Below are positions 46,620-58,130 of a stretch of 64,000 bases of DNA, one piece after another (position 1 is the stretch's first letter; each line of letters starts with the position of its first letter). A program made the translations under genes and the position numbers. This stretch comes from Symbiodinium natans. Its lineage: Eukaryota; Sar; Dinophyceae; Suessiales; Symbiodiniaceae. The notes below the pieces were generated by a model. That model had not been told where the DNA came from and made no database searches. It saw nothing but the letters and a program-made list of their open reading frames with translations. The DNA lies in contig CAJNDS010002789.1 in the NCBI GenBank assembly GCA_905221605.1, positions 137,001-201,000 on the forward strand. The letters run 5' to 3'.

Positions 46620-48016
46620 ACTCCACCTCTTCAGGAGTGCTGCAAGTGGCCCAGTAGGCCCTTGAGAGACGCGTGTCAGCAGAGTCCGAGAGTAGCAAGC
46701 TACTTCTGCTTTCATGTTACAAACCTCAAGAGCACACAGCCAGTTCTAGTACATCCATACGTTGTGCATCTTTCTTCCCGTGAACCTCCCCGAACCAATT
46801 CCAAGGATGAGATCACAGGCAAAGAGCTAGGATTCCAAGGGTGTGAACGTTCATCTGGTGCGGGTTCATGAGTCTAATGATGTTTACTGATGATGTAGAT
46901 CCAGGGTCCAGAAACGTTCTTCCAGCGCCCCGGACAGAGAGTAGCTGTAACGTCAAGTGACGATCTACTTCAGGAGGCACCAGACGCACTGGCCAGACAG
47001 AAACACCCGACATCCTCCCCCCAGCAACTTGTTTCCTGTCAGGCGGCCGCGTAGGCTGTACAGACTAAACGGGGCATCACTGCTCAGCACCTCACAGGCA
47101 TGCGTGATCATGCGTGTCATGGAAGGTGGGAAGTCAGAAACAACTTCGGGCGATCGGAAGGCAACCAAAAAGTGAGGTCCCAAAGCTTCCCTAAACCCCT
47201 TGCATATCTGCAGGATATCTCCCATCCAATCTACAATGCACACCACAGCAGGGAAGGCCAATCCAAATCACATCCGCACCAGGAAGATTATCATGACTGT
47301 CCGCGCCATGAGGGGGACTGTCGAACAATGAGCCAGTCCCTAGTCTGGCTTCAAAGCCACTGCTTCCGATACTCTCGTGCCAAGCTTTCGCAGCCTAACT
47401 ACAACGATGTCGAGTTTGCAGATGTTCTGCTGAACTTTCTGCGACTCCCAGTGCTTAGTCAGGTTAGTCCGAATTCAAGCGTATGACTCTATCCAGGCAG
47501 CGGCCTCGACACTTTGGACTTTGCAGCGCTCCTCGTTACGATGCAGGCCGCCTCGAGACAAGCAATGACCAAAATGACCAAGCAAGTCTTGGGGGGCGGG
47601 AAGTCTAGACGAGCAGCTGATTGATTTGCCACAGCGCCATTGCCAGTGCACAGGAAACTGGCAACCAGCCACCTGCAAATAGCTCAGCTTTCCCCCTTCA
47701 ACGTGAAATGTCACAGTCTGTGTGCCTGAGAGCAACACTGCCATGTGCACCGCACCATGCTCCCAGCGATTTTCCGAGAAGGTGAGACACGAACGTTGTC
47801 TAAAGCACGTATATCAACCAGCCTCTCCGCGAGAAGGCTCAACTTTCGGAGATATGTACAGTGAACATCAAACCTTGAAGCCTGCCACGGCTCTCTCTTT
47901 GCAAGTTATGATGCCGCATGTCCTGTCAGACGATCTGCCAGAGCTGTTGGATGGTGGAGCCTTCCTGACCCAGCGGGGCGGCTACACAACACTGCGCAAC
48001 CCTTCACAGTAAACGC
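46620..48016 (-). other. Unidentified exons; also the unresolved BBS5 3' end
   Basis: No named gene. A convincing minus-strand exon reads VVCIVDWMGDILQICKGFRE and on to MTRMITHACEVLSSDAPFSL (about 47240-47050). MAVLLSGTQTVTFHVEGGKL (about 47748) and EERCKVQSVEAAAWIESYA (about 47530) may also be coding. The last exon of BBS5 should fall near 48.0 kb or just below. Confidence 0.35.
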
Positions 48017-50797
48017 CTTCAGCCGCTCCACCGCAAGCCCAAGCCTTACAAGCTTCGCCAGGCTTTGTGCGGCTGTTTAAGGACACTCGCCGAGAATCAC
48101 AAGACACAGAATTCAGCTGGGTAGCTCGTTGTTGTAGATCGGCTCTCGGTCGATTTCCTTTTCACCATCCGGCCTCAGCTGACATCGGAGTACGGAGCGG
48201 GGCCGTTTATCCAGCACCCACTGCACCCATGCTGTGACCTCCCGCCCAATTCTCTGAGCATCGGGCTGGTATAGCAAGCAGGGCTCAATGTCATCGCCTT
48301 CCATGATTTGCACATCGTCCTGCATTCTGCATTCAGATGCACGGAGTTTCGCTGAACCGACGCCAGAGAACAGTCTTAATTTCTTCTTTGAGCATCGCAA
48401 GGCAGCCAGCCTCTTGTCTCGGCACGAAATTCTCCTTCGCATCAGACTGCTTGTCTTCAACGGAAAATTCAACTCCGAAGATTGGAGTCACGCTGAAGAT
48501 CTTCCTCAGATTGCTGCAACATACTGCCTATGCTCGGCACTCATGCTCTCTCTCCATGTGTCGCATATAAGAGCTGGTGCTGAAAAGCCAAGACTCCACA
48601 GATTGTGAATTTGCGTGTACACCTCCAGAGTGCAGTGGTGACGGGTTGCGCAGTAGCTGATGCTTCTCGACACCCTGCTCTTGCTTGTCTCAACTTGTCT
48701 CAGATGCCCCAACCTCCTCCAGATGCTCCACCGGGTCAGCCCGGAAACCCAGGATGTAACCACCACCTGAGATTCAAACCCAGTTCCAGCACAACCTTCA
48801 AAGCATTGACAGAACATCAATACCACAGCATAGCCGGATGACTTGAGGCTGTAGTCTCTATGACCAGCGCTTGTCCAAACTTGGAGTTCCTCGGTGCCAC
48901 CATTTGTCTGGCACAGGAAGACTTGAAACTCGAAACTGCGGTTTTAATAAGCAGTCTAATGCAGACCCAAAATCCGGACATTGATGCTTTTCATCTGCAG
49001 GTACGGGATGGACACCTGGACTGTCTTGGCCAAGACGCAGCATGGATCAACAGCTTGCCAGTCTGTAAGTCCCGAACATTAAAGTTCTCTGCCAGAACGG
49101 CAAACCAGACCGTGCGCACCTCATGCTAAACATCCCAAGGCAGGAACTTTTGGTCAAAAGCTGAATTTTCAAACGCGCTGCATTCGTAATGATGAAGGTG
49201 CCAAGGTTTCCTGGCAGTACCCAGTGGAAAGCAGCCACTCGGCCAAATGCTTGTACGATTCCACTGGCCAGGACTCCCCCAGAAAGGCAAGATGTAACGG
49301 CCTTGATCGGATGACAAGTTCCAGATCCCGTTGATTTTTTCGTAGACCTCTCAGCTCGGTTCCGCTTTCAGCTCAGTTCCATCTCAACAAGCACACAACC
49401 TCTGCCTAGAATCCTAGAAAGCGGTGTGCGCCTGCTCGTTCGGCAACATTATGAGCTCTTTGTCCCGAATGATGGCCCCACGCAGCTTCAAGTCCTCTGC
49501 GATGATGATACATCATGTCGCATCATGCTCGAGCACTGACAATCAAACTGGCCACAGAGATCGCCACAGCATTGCCAAGAATCTCTGTACAGCTTCGTGG
49601 TTTCATAGCTCTTGAAGACGGCCTGCAGGATCAAAGTGCGGTTGCCAACTGCCCACACAAGCTCGCGTCACACTCCCAGACTGCGGGTGCCTGGACTGTC
49701 GTGAAAAGGCGTGGGCTGTGTTTTACCTCAGTTTCGCAGTCGTGCACTTCTTTGGCAGAAGTTCAAAGATGCTCCGAGCTTGTCACCATGCTCAACATTC
49801 GAAGCTTATCTGCGAACTGCCGGATGGACAAGGAAGAGCAGAAGGAAGAGCAGAATCAAAAACCGAGCGGCAAGAGATGTGAAAATGAACTCGAAACGGG
49901 TGGAGTTGAACCGCGTCATGACCTGTGGCATGCTGAGAGTCGCTGTTAGAATCGCAGGATTGCATATTCAACAGTATTCAACGTCCGCTTTAAGGAGGGC
50001 ACGTACAAAGCCTGGCTGCTCCCCCGCAGCTTGGAGTTTACCTAACCGCTCAAACGGGATTCTCTAATTCCGCTCACCATGCTCTGGTTGCAATCCAAGT
50101 TGCAGTCCGGATATTCACGCTCGAGACACAATTAAACCCAATACCTTGCAAAGCAGCTGCCTACGCATCAGCAACTTCGTTGTATGCCGCAGCTAAACAA
50201 GAACTGCAATCGACCACCAACAGTTCTCACATCGTGCGTGTCAGAGCGCTCAAGTTGGTCCTGGCATATTTGGCCGAGGTCCAAATTAGCCTGGAAGGCT
50301 GAGCTGAACATTCTGGACATTCTGGTTGCAATGATTCTCAAGCAAACTGTCGCCTCAGGTTTGTGACAATGAGGATGCCTCTCTCGCCGTTATTTCCTTT
50401 GGTGTCCTTCACTGGGCTGCATCTTTGTCGCTTCATGCCAACCAGCGGGGGCGGCGTTATGGCGAGTTGGGGGGGGGGGGGGGGGGGAGGTCCTCCACGG
50501 AGTTGATTGAATCAATCCTTGGATCCCGACAGCTTAGCTTCTAAGATTCTAATATAGTCTAATGTCTTGAACTACGATAGAGGCTGATGAGTGCCACACA
50601 CTGCAATGCCTTCTGCAATCACAGCCGCTGAAACTCACCCTTGCGCAGCTTCAGCAACTGCGGCATCTGATCAAATTTGATCCTCAGAGGGCCAACGAGG
50701 AGACCAACATCCGATTCTTGATGAGTCGGGCGGGAGGGCCATTCTCATGCCAAGTGGTGGCAAGTGCAATACCAAGCGGCTCGCGATCCTGCCATAC
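48017..50797 (-). CDS. BBS5: BBS5, BBSome subunit (two PH-like domains), in more than 20 exons
   Basis: BBS5 binds phosphoinositides in the BBSome, which moves membrane proteins into and out of cilia. Exons joined by eye: VWQDRE (50797-50781, 17 nt), IKFDQMPQLLKLRKGE (from 50682), DTKGNNGERGILIVTNLR (to 50354), LIWTSAKYARTNL (50290-50250), IGFNCVSSVNIRT (50144-50104), VNSKLRGSSQALY (50041-50003), VMTRFNSTRFEFIFTSL (from 49922), KHSPRLFTTVQ (49726-49691), AVFKSYETTKLYR (49622-49584), DLKLRGAIIRDKELIMLPNE (49494-49432), VYEKINGIWNLSSDQ (49347-49302), NLGTFIITN (49210-49182), VRTVWFAVLAENFN (49119-49078), VSIPYLQMKSINV (49015-48975), SKFGQALVIETTAS (48889-48843), GYILGFRADPVEHLEE (48766-48713), then exons ending REPIYNNE (48126) and LGLAVERLK (48044-48017). 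Most donors are GC; two are GA. The first coding exon and the last few residues are unresolved. Confidence 0.95.
50468..50487. repeat. G homopolymer tract in a BBS5 intron
   Basis: Twenty consecutive G on the plus strand, between the exons with LRKGE and DSINSVED. Confidence 0.95.
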
Positions 50798-51139
50798 CTG
50801 TCAGGACCCTTAGGGCCCCATAGACGCGGCGACAACGTTTAGAGTTTGACATTGTGAGGCCTCTTCCTGCAGCTGGTCAGGCGCAGACATGGTGCCAGAG
50901 CCCTTGCCGGCTGCGCCTCACAAAGGCAGCTCTGTTTGCCTCGTTGCACGCCGAAGCTGACACCAGATTTTCAAGCGCCTGCCGTCTTGGAAGGCGCACC
51001 ACCCGCTACATGTCCAGCCGCGTAGCTGGAGCCGCATCAGCCACGAACAATGCACAGCTGCATGCGTGAGTCGGTGTGCGACCCTGTGAGACACTCAGTT
51101 CAACGGACACATCGTTCATACCGTGACTTCCCCAAGGAC

Positions 51140-51192
51140 ACTCCAACACACCGCAACACACTGCAACACTCCGCAACACTCCGCAACACTGC
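51140..51192. repeat. Tandem 10-11 bp repeat, CAACACTCCG
   Basis: Five imperfect copies of CAACAC(T/A)CCG. It lies between the GDSL esterase stop and BBS5. Confidence 0.85.
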
Positions 51193-51364
51193 ACAATCCC
51201 AGAGCCTCAAGCTGGGCTCGGCAGCCAGAAGCCCAACCTTGGGTGGCAGTGGTGATGGCAGTTCCTTGCTTGTGCCTGAAGCCTATCATGCTGTGTGTGT
51301 GTGTGTGTTGCGCGCTTAAGCTATTAGCACTTTGGTCTTTTCCACTCCGCCCGCCAGTCTTGCA

Positions 51365-52731
51365 TTACAGCCAGCTCCAGAGTTTCCGCGCGATCAGTTC
51401 GGCCATGATCAGGTATCCGTCTGAGCTGAAATGGAGACCATCGTACAAATGCCTGTGTGCAAGATGCAGCAGACCGCACCTACGTTCCAAGTGCATCTCA
51501 TCTGATCAAGATCTGATCAAGTCGCTGCGTACCAATTGTGGTCAAATTCACGAAGAAGGATGGAAAGCCTCTGGGGCCAGGCTAACAACTTACAGTGACA
51601 CTTCCTGCTCCGTCCCCAGCTCAGGACTTCGTTGAGCCCAGGCACGGTATGTCCGCTGAAGCTCGGCCAAGGCATTGTTCAATGCGGAGAGCTTGCGTGC
51701 CGTACCCACCTGACCGTCTAATTGTTGTGCGCCCTTTTAGTTGGGACCTGGCCTGGCTGAGCTGGCGGTGCCTGGGGTTTGAGAAAACGGGGCGGGGCCA
51801 GCACGCCAACAACAGCACCCCAGCCAGCAGCCAGCTCATGCATGGCCTGCGCAATTTTCCAAATTGCAGGATCCAGATCTAGAAGTTTTTGTGCTGGAGA
51901 GGCACGCGGGCCGTGGCACCGCAAAGGAGTTGTACGGCTGCAAGATGCCCAGGCCTTCATGTTCGAGACCGTGGAGGCCACTGGTACCTGTCAGGCCAAG
52001 CTCTCTGGGGAATGAGAGGATAACGAAGCACACAGCATGTCGCCTTGTGCAAGGGCCACCTCACCTGAGATTATTCTTGCGCGGGCCTGCTATGCTGTGT
52101 GTCCAACTCCGTAATTTTCCAGCAGGGGGCCCCATTACCCTAGCCGGATGCCCGACGAAGAGGGCTCAGCTGATGGCTGCTACACTGCTACATTTTGGAG
52201 ACATCCGAGTGCCTGCATTCGTAAATCACTCATGACTTGCTCCTGTTGTTGAGTTTTCCTAAGGCGAATGTGTTTGAGTGTGTGTGTCCGTATGGATGCA
52301 CAGGTGTGTGCGTGTGCGTGTGCGTGTGTGTGTGTGTGTGCGTGTGCGTGTGCGTGTGCGTGTGCGTGTGCGTGTGCGTGTGCGTGTGCGTGTGCGTGTG
52401 CGTGTGCGTGTGCGTGTGCTTGTGCGTGTGCGTGTGCGTGTGCGTGTGCGTGTGCGTGTGCGTGTGCGTGTGCGTGTGCGTGTGCGTGTGCGTGTGCGTG
52501 TGCGTGTGCGTGTGCGTGTGCGTGTGCGTGTGCGTGTGCGTGTGCGTGTGCGTGTGCGTGAGCGTGCGTGTGCGTGTGCGTGCGTGTGCGTGTGCGCGTG
52601 CGCGTGCGCGTGGGTGCGTGTGCGTGTGCGTGTGCGTGTGCGTGTGCGTGTGCGTGTGCGTGTGCGTGTGCGTGTGCGTGTGCGTGTGCGTGTGCGTGTG
52701 GGTGTGGGGGTGCGGGTGCGGGTGCGGGTGC

Positions 52732-52778
<47 letters not shown>

Positions 52779-53445
52779 CGCGTGCACGCGCGTCTGTGCG
52801 CTTGTGCGTCTGTGCGTCTGTGCGTCTGCGCTTCTGTTCGTCTGTGCGTCTGTGTGTCTGTGTGTCTGTGCGTCTGTGTGTGTGTGTGTGTGTGCGTGTC
52901 TGTGCGTCTGTGTGTGTGCGTGTGCCGTGGGCGTGTGCGTGCGTTCGTGCGTTCGTGCGCTCGTGCGTTCGTGCGCTCGTGCGTTCGTTCGTGCGTGCGC
53001 TCTGTGTGTGTGTGGGCGCGCGCGCGCGCGCGCGCAAACGCGCCCGCACGCGGGTGCGGCCTCGTCCTTGAGATCGTTCGTGCCACCCATCAGAAGAACC
53101 ACCGCAGGCAGGTCCTCTAAAACTCGAGCGCCCTGTAAACTGGCCAAACGGTGCCTCATGTTCCTCAGCTTCGCAAGAGATTCGCAAGCATCAAAACAAA
53201 GTCAATCGAAGCGGCGTGCCCATGATGACTCGCACTTGATGTCCAAGCTGCTCGGATGTTTCGCCCCACACCCCCGCAATTTCAACCTCCGCCGCACAAG
53301 AACATCAAAACGGCCTGCACACGTCATTCTATTTCATTCAATGTGGGCCTTCACTCCGAGCATTTCGGCCAAAAAGACTCCGTAGGGCACACTGCCATAT
53401 CCAGCTGCGGTCAGTGAATCACCCATAGCCAGGATCGTGGCATTG
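51365..53445 (-). CDS. GDSL/SGNH-family esterase (isoamyl-acetate-hydrolysing type)
   Basis: Serine hydrolase of the SGNH fold. Block I ILAMGDSLTAAGYGSVPYG with the nucleophile Ser (about 53440-53385); AGVWGETSEQLGHQV supplying the Gly of block II (53290-53240); AVVLLMGGTNDLKDEA with the block III Asn (about 53110-53060); DPAIWKIAQAMHELAAGWGA then VVGVLAPPRF (about 51890-51790); NALAELQRTYRAW (51685); and the last exon YDGLHFSSDGYLIMAELIAR to stop TAA at 51365, where the block V Asp and His complete the catalytic triad. All four blocks are present, so the enzyme is probably active; the substrate is unknown. A very large TG-rich microsatellite fills most of the intron between block III and the next exon. 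The start codon was not located. Confidence 0.88.
52290..53035. repeat. (TGCGTG)n / (TG)n / (CG)n microsatellite inside a GDSL esterase intron
   Basis: About 750 bp of alternating purine-pyrimidine DNA: first (TGCGTG)n, then (GGGTGC)n, (TG)n, (GCGC)n, TCTGTGCG units, and a CG run at the end. Frames longer than 250 codons occur in several registers on both strands (all Cys-Val, Arg-Val or His-Thr-Ala repeats) and are artefacts. Confidence 0.97.
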
Positions 53446-53449
53446 CTGC

Positions 53450-54437
53450 GTAAGATCTGGGCTTCATGGAATGAATTGTCAACTCCTAGCCTTCCCTCGA
53501 CTCTTGCACTAGCCTACCCTTGCTTGCAGGACCTCGGGGGTATGGAGCACGCAGTCCACAAGGTCGAGTAGCACCACCAACATTAGTCGCAGGGCCATGC
53601 GACCTGGCACACCCCGAGACCGGTCTTACCACGAGGATGCCCACGTCCTGAAAGGACAGCATCACCAGTACCACCGCCACCGCCACCGCCACATCTATCA
53701 AGCACGCATATGTACAAGCCTGAGCATCTTGAGCGGTGATATGGCCACAGGTAGATTCGAGTCGGAAAAGGAACCATCTGTGAAACCAGAAGCCTGATCG
53801 GAGACCTCTGGCTTTCACGATGTGGCCATTTGCTTAAACACGAGAAAACACTTGTCGTGGTACATGGTGCTGCTGATACTGCCAGCTGATCATCGCAAAG
53901 CTTGTAGTTAAGCCCGTGTGTTCAGAACTCAACGTCAATCACCGAGGCTCCCCGCAAGTCGACCTGGCAAGAACACTGGGGAAGAACTGTGGCGGGAGGC
54001 GGACACCTGATGGCAAGGTGACACGTTTCATCACGTTTCCAACAGCCAAGGTGGGCTGGAATCAACCTCCAGCGGCCCCGCCAAGTGCCAGGGATGGGGC
54101 CTGGGTCGTGCACCGATCTCTCATCTTGATCGCCCAATTCGTCAAGGAATCAAAATGGCATGTTGCAAAGGAGACAAGCGCTGAGTATCAGCAACTTGGT
54201 GCCAGTTGGTGTATGCCAGGCCGTCAGCACGCAACCTGCCGAGGACTTTGGACGGTCGCCCCGAGAGCGATGCTGAGCGAGATACTTGTTACATCTTGTT
54301 ACCCACGCCTGCCGAAGGGTCGCTTGGCTGCCCAAGATCCGATGCGACAACCTCAAGCGAGCAACCAGGAAAACAAGTAAATAGCCAGCTCCCTGCAAGT
54401 CTGGAGCTCAGGGCTGGACAAGCACCTCTTCTAGTAC
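53450..54437. other. No gene recognised
   Basis: Between the GDSL esterase 5' end and the F-box/WD40 3' end. A minus-strand piece AVGNVMKRVTLPSGVRLPPQ (about 54045-53985) could be coding; a plus-strand 154-codon frame (53916-54380) has no known domain. Confidence 0.4.
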
Positions 54438-55643
54438 CTAAGCCCCAAAGCCATCCTCCAGAATGCACAACATGTGATCAGAGGCCCCCTCACCCTGGTG
54501 CAGCCGAAGTGCCAACATCTGTGTGGGTTGCGAGGGGAAGACTGTCTCGGCTTTGCCGACTGACCATGACAAGTTCTCGAAGTCAAGGACAGTAAACGTA
54601 GGGAAAACACCCAGCAAAGTTCGGTCGACGAGCTTCCAAACCAGCACTTGACCATCTGAGGTGGAAGAGGCAACTTCAGTACTTGAGGCCCCGAGCGACA
54701 CAAGTTGAGAGCAGGGCGTGTCTTGCGGCTTAGCAAACGTAAAGACTTCGCTGGCTTTGCTTCCCTGTACATGTGTGGAAGCGCCGCGCTCGGCAATCGC
54801 AAAGAGCGTGGAACCCACGGCCAAGATAATGCATGTTCTTGCCACTCGCGGGGCCTCGCAACACCACTCCTGCGGCTCTATACACGGGCATGCGGCCTGA
54901 GGGCAACCAGGCAAGTCGATAGTATGGACACTGGCACCGTCACTGGCATCCAGCATTTCAAGTCCGGCTCCGGTTCTTGGTACCAGAACTGATGCCCCAA
55001 AAAACTGCAGTGGTGTAACTGATGGAACATTCATAGACCAAAGTGGGGCAGAAAGGCCTGGACCCGCAATTTCCAATGTCAAATCCCACACACATAGCAG
55101 CCAAGCTGGGCCAGTCTGTATAGCAGCCAGGAAGTCTCCTTTTCTGCCCAAGTCAAGAGCAATGACTGGGCACCGAGTTCTGATGACACCTAGCTTGGCC
55201 ATCTCCGGCATTCCCCACAGCCGTATACCGTGCTCGTGTCCTGTGGCCATGAGTCCAGGAGCGTCGGGGCACATGGCAGCACAAGACGCTTCCGATGTTG
55301 TGGCTGATGTGTAAGTTGAAAATGAAGCCGCGGCCGTGCCTTCACCACTGCCTGTAATCCAGGATGCAGCTAGTGCACGCGTTTGCCGACCAAGTTGCTG
55401 GCACCGATGAGCTACTTTGGCAGAACCCAGATGCAGACACGCAAGAAGATCTGCCCACAACAGAGATGCTCTTGCAAAGGAGAGCCAGCGATCCGGACCC
55501 TTTTCGAAGGGCAGTGGCATTGCTTCCCCGACTTCTGCAGAACCCAAGCAAAATAACGGAGCGGCGGCGGCCAAGCAGCACAGACCAGTCAGATCACAAC
55601 TAAGAAGAATGCGGGCCAAGACCGCAGCTGGCAGGGTGGGCAA
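54438..55643 (-). CDS. F-box protein with WD40-like repeats, single long exon
   Basis: A 401-codon open frame. Residues 3-31 (LPAAVLARILLSCDLTGLCC and on) have the pattern LPxxVLxRIL..CDL..L..LA of an F-box, which links substrates to SCF ubiquitin ligases. From about residue 120 the chain has WD40-like blades: MATGHEHGIRLWGMPEM, GDFLAAIQTGPAWLLCVWDL, ASSTSDGQVLVWKLVDR. The frame opens with TTG right after a plausible acceptor (AACAAG|TGGGTTGCCC), so a short 5' exon with the ATG is likely. The 3' end stops in DHMLCILEDGFGA; further blades could lie in a later exon. Substrate unknown. Confidence 0.65.
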   Translation of the reverse strand: MPTLPAAVLARILLSCDLTGLCCLAAAAPLFCLGSAEVGEAMPLPFEKGPDRWLSFARASLLWADLLACLHLGSAKVAHRCQQLGRQTRALAASWITGSGEGTAAASFSTYTSATTSEASCAAMCPDAPGLMATGHEHGIRLWGMPEMAKLGVIRTRCPVIALDLGRKGDFLAAIQTGPAWLLCVWDLTLEIAGPGLSAPLWSMNVPSVTPLQFFGASVLVPRTGAGLEMLDASDGASVHTIDLPGCPQAACPCIEPQEWCCEAPRVARTCIILAVGSTLFAIAERGASTHVQGSKASEVFTFAKPQDTPCSQLVSLGASSTEVASSTSDGQVLVWKLVDRTLLGVFPTFTVLDFENLSWSVGKAETVFPSQPTQMLALRLHQGEGASDHMLCILEDGFGA

Positions 55644-55649
55644 CCCACT

Positions 55650-57166
55650 TGTTTGCCCTGTTACAGTTGGTGGCGATGTGTGCGGTGAGCCCGGAAGGTT
55701 GTGCAGCCTGGCCTCGGCTCAGTGACATTCAGGGAGAAGTTGCTTTCTGCAGAAGTACTTGTGGAACAAAGCTACGGCTGAATTGCAAGGATAAGGGACA
55801 TGTCTGTCCCAAAGCACGTGCAGTTCGCCCCTGAGTGGCAGACAAGAAGGACCACAAGTTACAAGCATGTCCCGTGGCCATGTGCTCTGTATCAAGCTCT
55901 GACAAGGGGTTTCCAGGTAGGCTCTCAGATCTGGCTGATTTTGGCGTCTCCTGGCGCCTTGATGCCTGCTGGCCTTCTGTCTCGGCAGTCTGCCCTCACA
56001 AGCACATCCTTTTTTCACAAGGGACCGGCTGCCCTCATTGCCCAGAACATCCCCAAAAGCACATCCTGCCTTGTGAATCTCCGTAAAGACTGTGAAAGAT
56101 CATGTGACACAAGCAACAGCAAACAAGTGTGCCGCATTCGCTCCTCGAGCACACAACCTCCCCACTTTGACACACCGCCCTGATGCACTTGAGGCCGCCA
56201 CTCAGCTGTGCAAGAGATGCGCCATATTCTTTGCCAGCCACATGGCGGGCCTGTCCAAAGTTGGCAATGCTATTTTGCTGCACTGAAGCAGGGCATGCCA
56301 AGCTTAGAATCATTCGGGACTGCACATAAAGCTTTGGCGGCTGCGGCTGCCCCAGGGCGCCGAGACTTGTCCTTCACAGCGTGCCCAAACAGCCCGTGGC
56401 ATCTGCTGAATGAGGCAAAAGGGCATGGCATGAAACATGGAATGTACCAATCCTGGCGGCTGCGCAATGAAGACAGGGACACAGAAGCAGTAGGCACTGA
56501 TACATCCCTACCATCTGCATACCTTGTCGGTTGGGCGCCGCGTCGGTATTGAGGTCATTCACCCGCTGCAAGGACACCACGGGCGCACTCTACCATCACG
56601 TCCCAAGAGTCGAAGAGATGTCGCACCTCTGCAGCTTCCACCACCTTGATGCGGTTTGCTAAGCAGTTGGCATCATGCTGTTCACCGTATATCATATTCC
56701 ATCAGCGCCCTGGGCTTCAAACGATGTTGAAGGCCTCGCTGGCTGTTGGGAAAGGGCCCACCTGGCAAAACTGCAGACCTACTGCAGAAAATCCACAAAG
56801 TCGTACATGGATAGCGTTCCAACAGCAACCTGCTCGCTTTGCAGCAGTGGCAAAACAATAAGCGGAAGCTTTTCAGCTCGCCGTGGATTGCACATCAGCC
56901 TTCTGACTGCTACGTTCATCCGGGAATGCGATTCTGTACATTTCGCCGAAGAGAGTCCTGCCAGAAAAAGAGAAATCGAAAACATCACGATACGCAACCT
57001 CCCTCTTCCTCCCTCCTCCTCCCTCCTCCTCTCCAAGCTCAAGCCCCACGCCTCGTCACATCGTCGGCTCGCTTTTGTAGTCCGGCCCGCTCCCTTGCGG
57101 AAGCCTGCGCCTTGGCCTCAGCGTGCGCTCTGAAGCATCGGCAATGTGCTTCAGCTGAGCCGACTA
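55650..57166. other. No gene recognised on the coding strand
   Basis: A plus-strand frame at 55.74-56.09 kb contains Cys/His-rich text (CGTKLRLNCKDKGHVCPK, then GCPHCPEHPQKHILPC) with some likeness to NFX1-type zinc fingers. It is in the minority orientation, is interrupted, and is not called. The rest has short unassigned frames. Confidence 0.4.
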
Positions 57167-58130
57167 CTAGACTACTGTATCCCACTGCTGCCAGGCCACC
57201 GCCTCCAAGGCCTCCTGCGCTGCACGGGCGCCTGCCAACGAAGCCTCGAAGCCGAAGCGCTCCAGCGATGTCTTTTGCGGACCCAGGGCCACCTGGATCC
57301 CCCCACAGCTCAGCTATGGTCCCTCAATGTCCCTCATCCACATCCCACCCTGGAACCCAGCCTTGGGCAAATGCCATCGAAACGCCTCCGCGTCCCAGCG
57401 CACATCACGCGCGAGCTTGGCGATCTGCTGCTGAAATCCGGGATCTCGGTAAGCTTCAAGCAAGGCATCCAGCAAATCCTTAGCCCGGGCAAACCACAAA
57501 ATTCCATGGCGGCTTGCGGAGGCCAAGCATGACGCAAAGGAACGCAAAGGAACAGTTGCCCATCCAATGCCGGGGCTCAGATGCTCCGTCGTGAGTCAAG
57601 CACAAGTCCCCAGGCCTGGAACTTGCTGACGGATCTGAGCTGTCGCATGGTCTTTCCGTCAAGCTGTCGAAGTCAACGCTGAAGATGAGCTGGGCCTGGG
57701 TCCCACTGCGTAGTTCGCAAGTGCGCCAAAGGCTCAAAGGCTCAAAGGCTTTGCCAAAGACCAGCCTCGGCCTGCCCATCAAACAGCACCTGGCACCCCC
57801 GCATCCCGACTAGGCTGCGGGCTTGGATTTACAGATATCACTGACAAGAAGCTCAAAGCTCTCCTAGCTCATGAACTCACTCGTGAGCCAAGCTTGAAGT
57901 TTGGGCACAAAAGGGAGACAAAGGTAGGTGAAACCAGTAGTTGATGAGCGCAGGAATGTCGACCCACTTATCAGACCATCTTGCATCATGCACAAAGCCA
58001 ACTTCTGTATCCCGATACGAGACTGAAACCTACAACCAACATTAAGAGCCTTGATGTCACCATCCTTGTCCACTTCAACGACGGTGCCCCCATGCCCAGC
58101 ATCTACATCGGCCAGCATCTCCCTTGCCCA
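57167..58130 (-). CDS. Unidentified multi-exon gene
   Basis: Not recognised. Pieces in order: DVDAGHGGTVVEVDKDGDIK (about 58110), which resembles the small beta-barrel repeat of MIB/HERC2-type proteins; AQLIFSVDFDSLTE then LCLTHDGASEPRHWMGN (57690-57555); KDLLDALLEAYRDPGFQQQI then LARDVRWDAEAFRWHL (57490-57340); and a last exon GPQKTSLERFGFEASLAGAR to EAVAWQQWDTVV and stop TAG (57169-57167). The RFGFEAS..G phrase seems familiar from repeat proteins of dinoflagellates, but I cannot name it. The upstream end is not resolved; the TPR gene stop at 58368 bounds it. Confidence 0.5.

Noticed and set aside
52237-53385. Open frames of up to 382 codons on both strands
   Set aside because: They are translations of the TG/CG microsatellite in several registers, composed of two-residue repeats. 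The real exons of the GDSL esterase flank them.
55740-56090. Plus-strand Cys/His-rich text like NFX1 zinc fingers
   Set aside because: Interrupted, in the minority orientation, and the Cys spacing is not regular enough to call.
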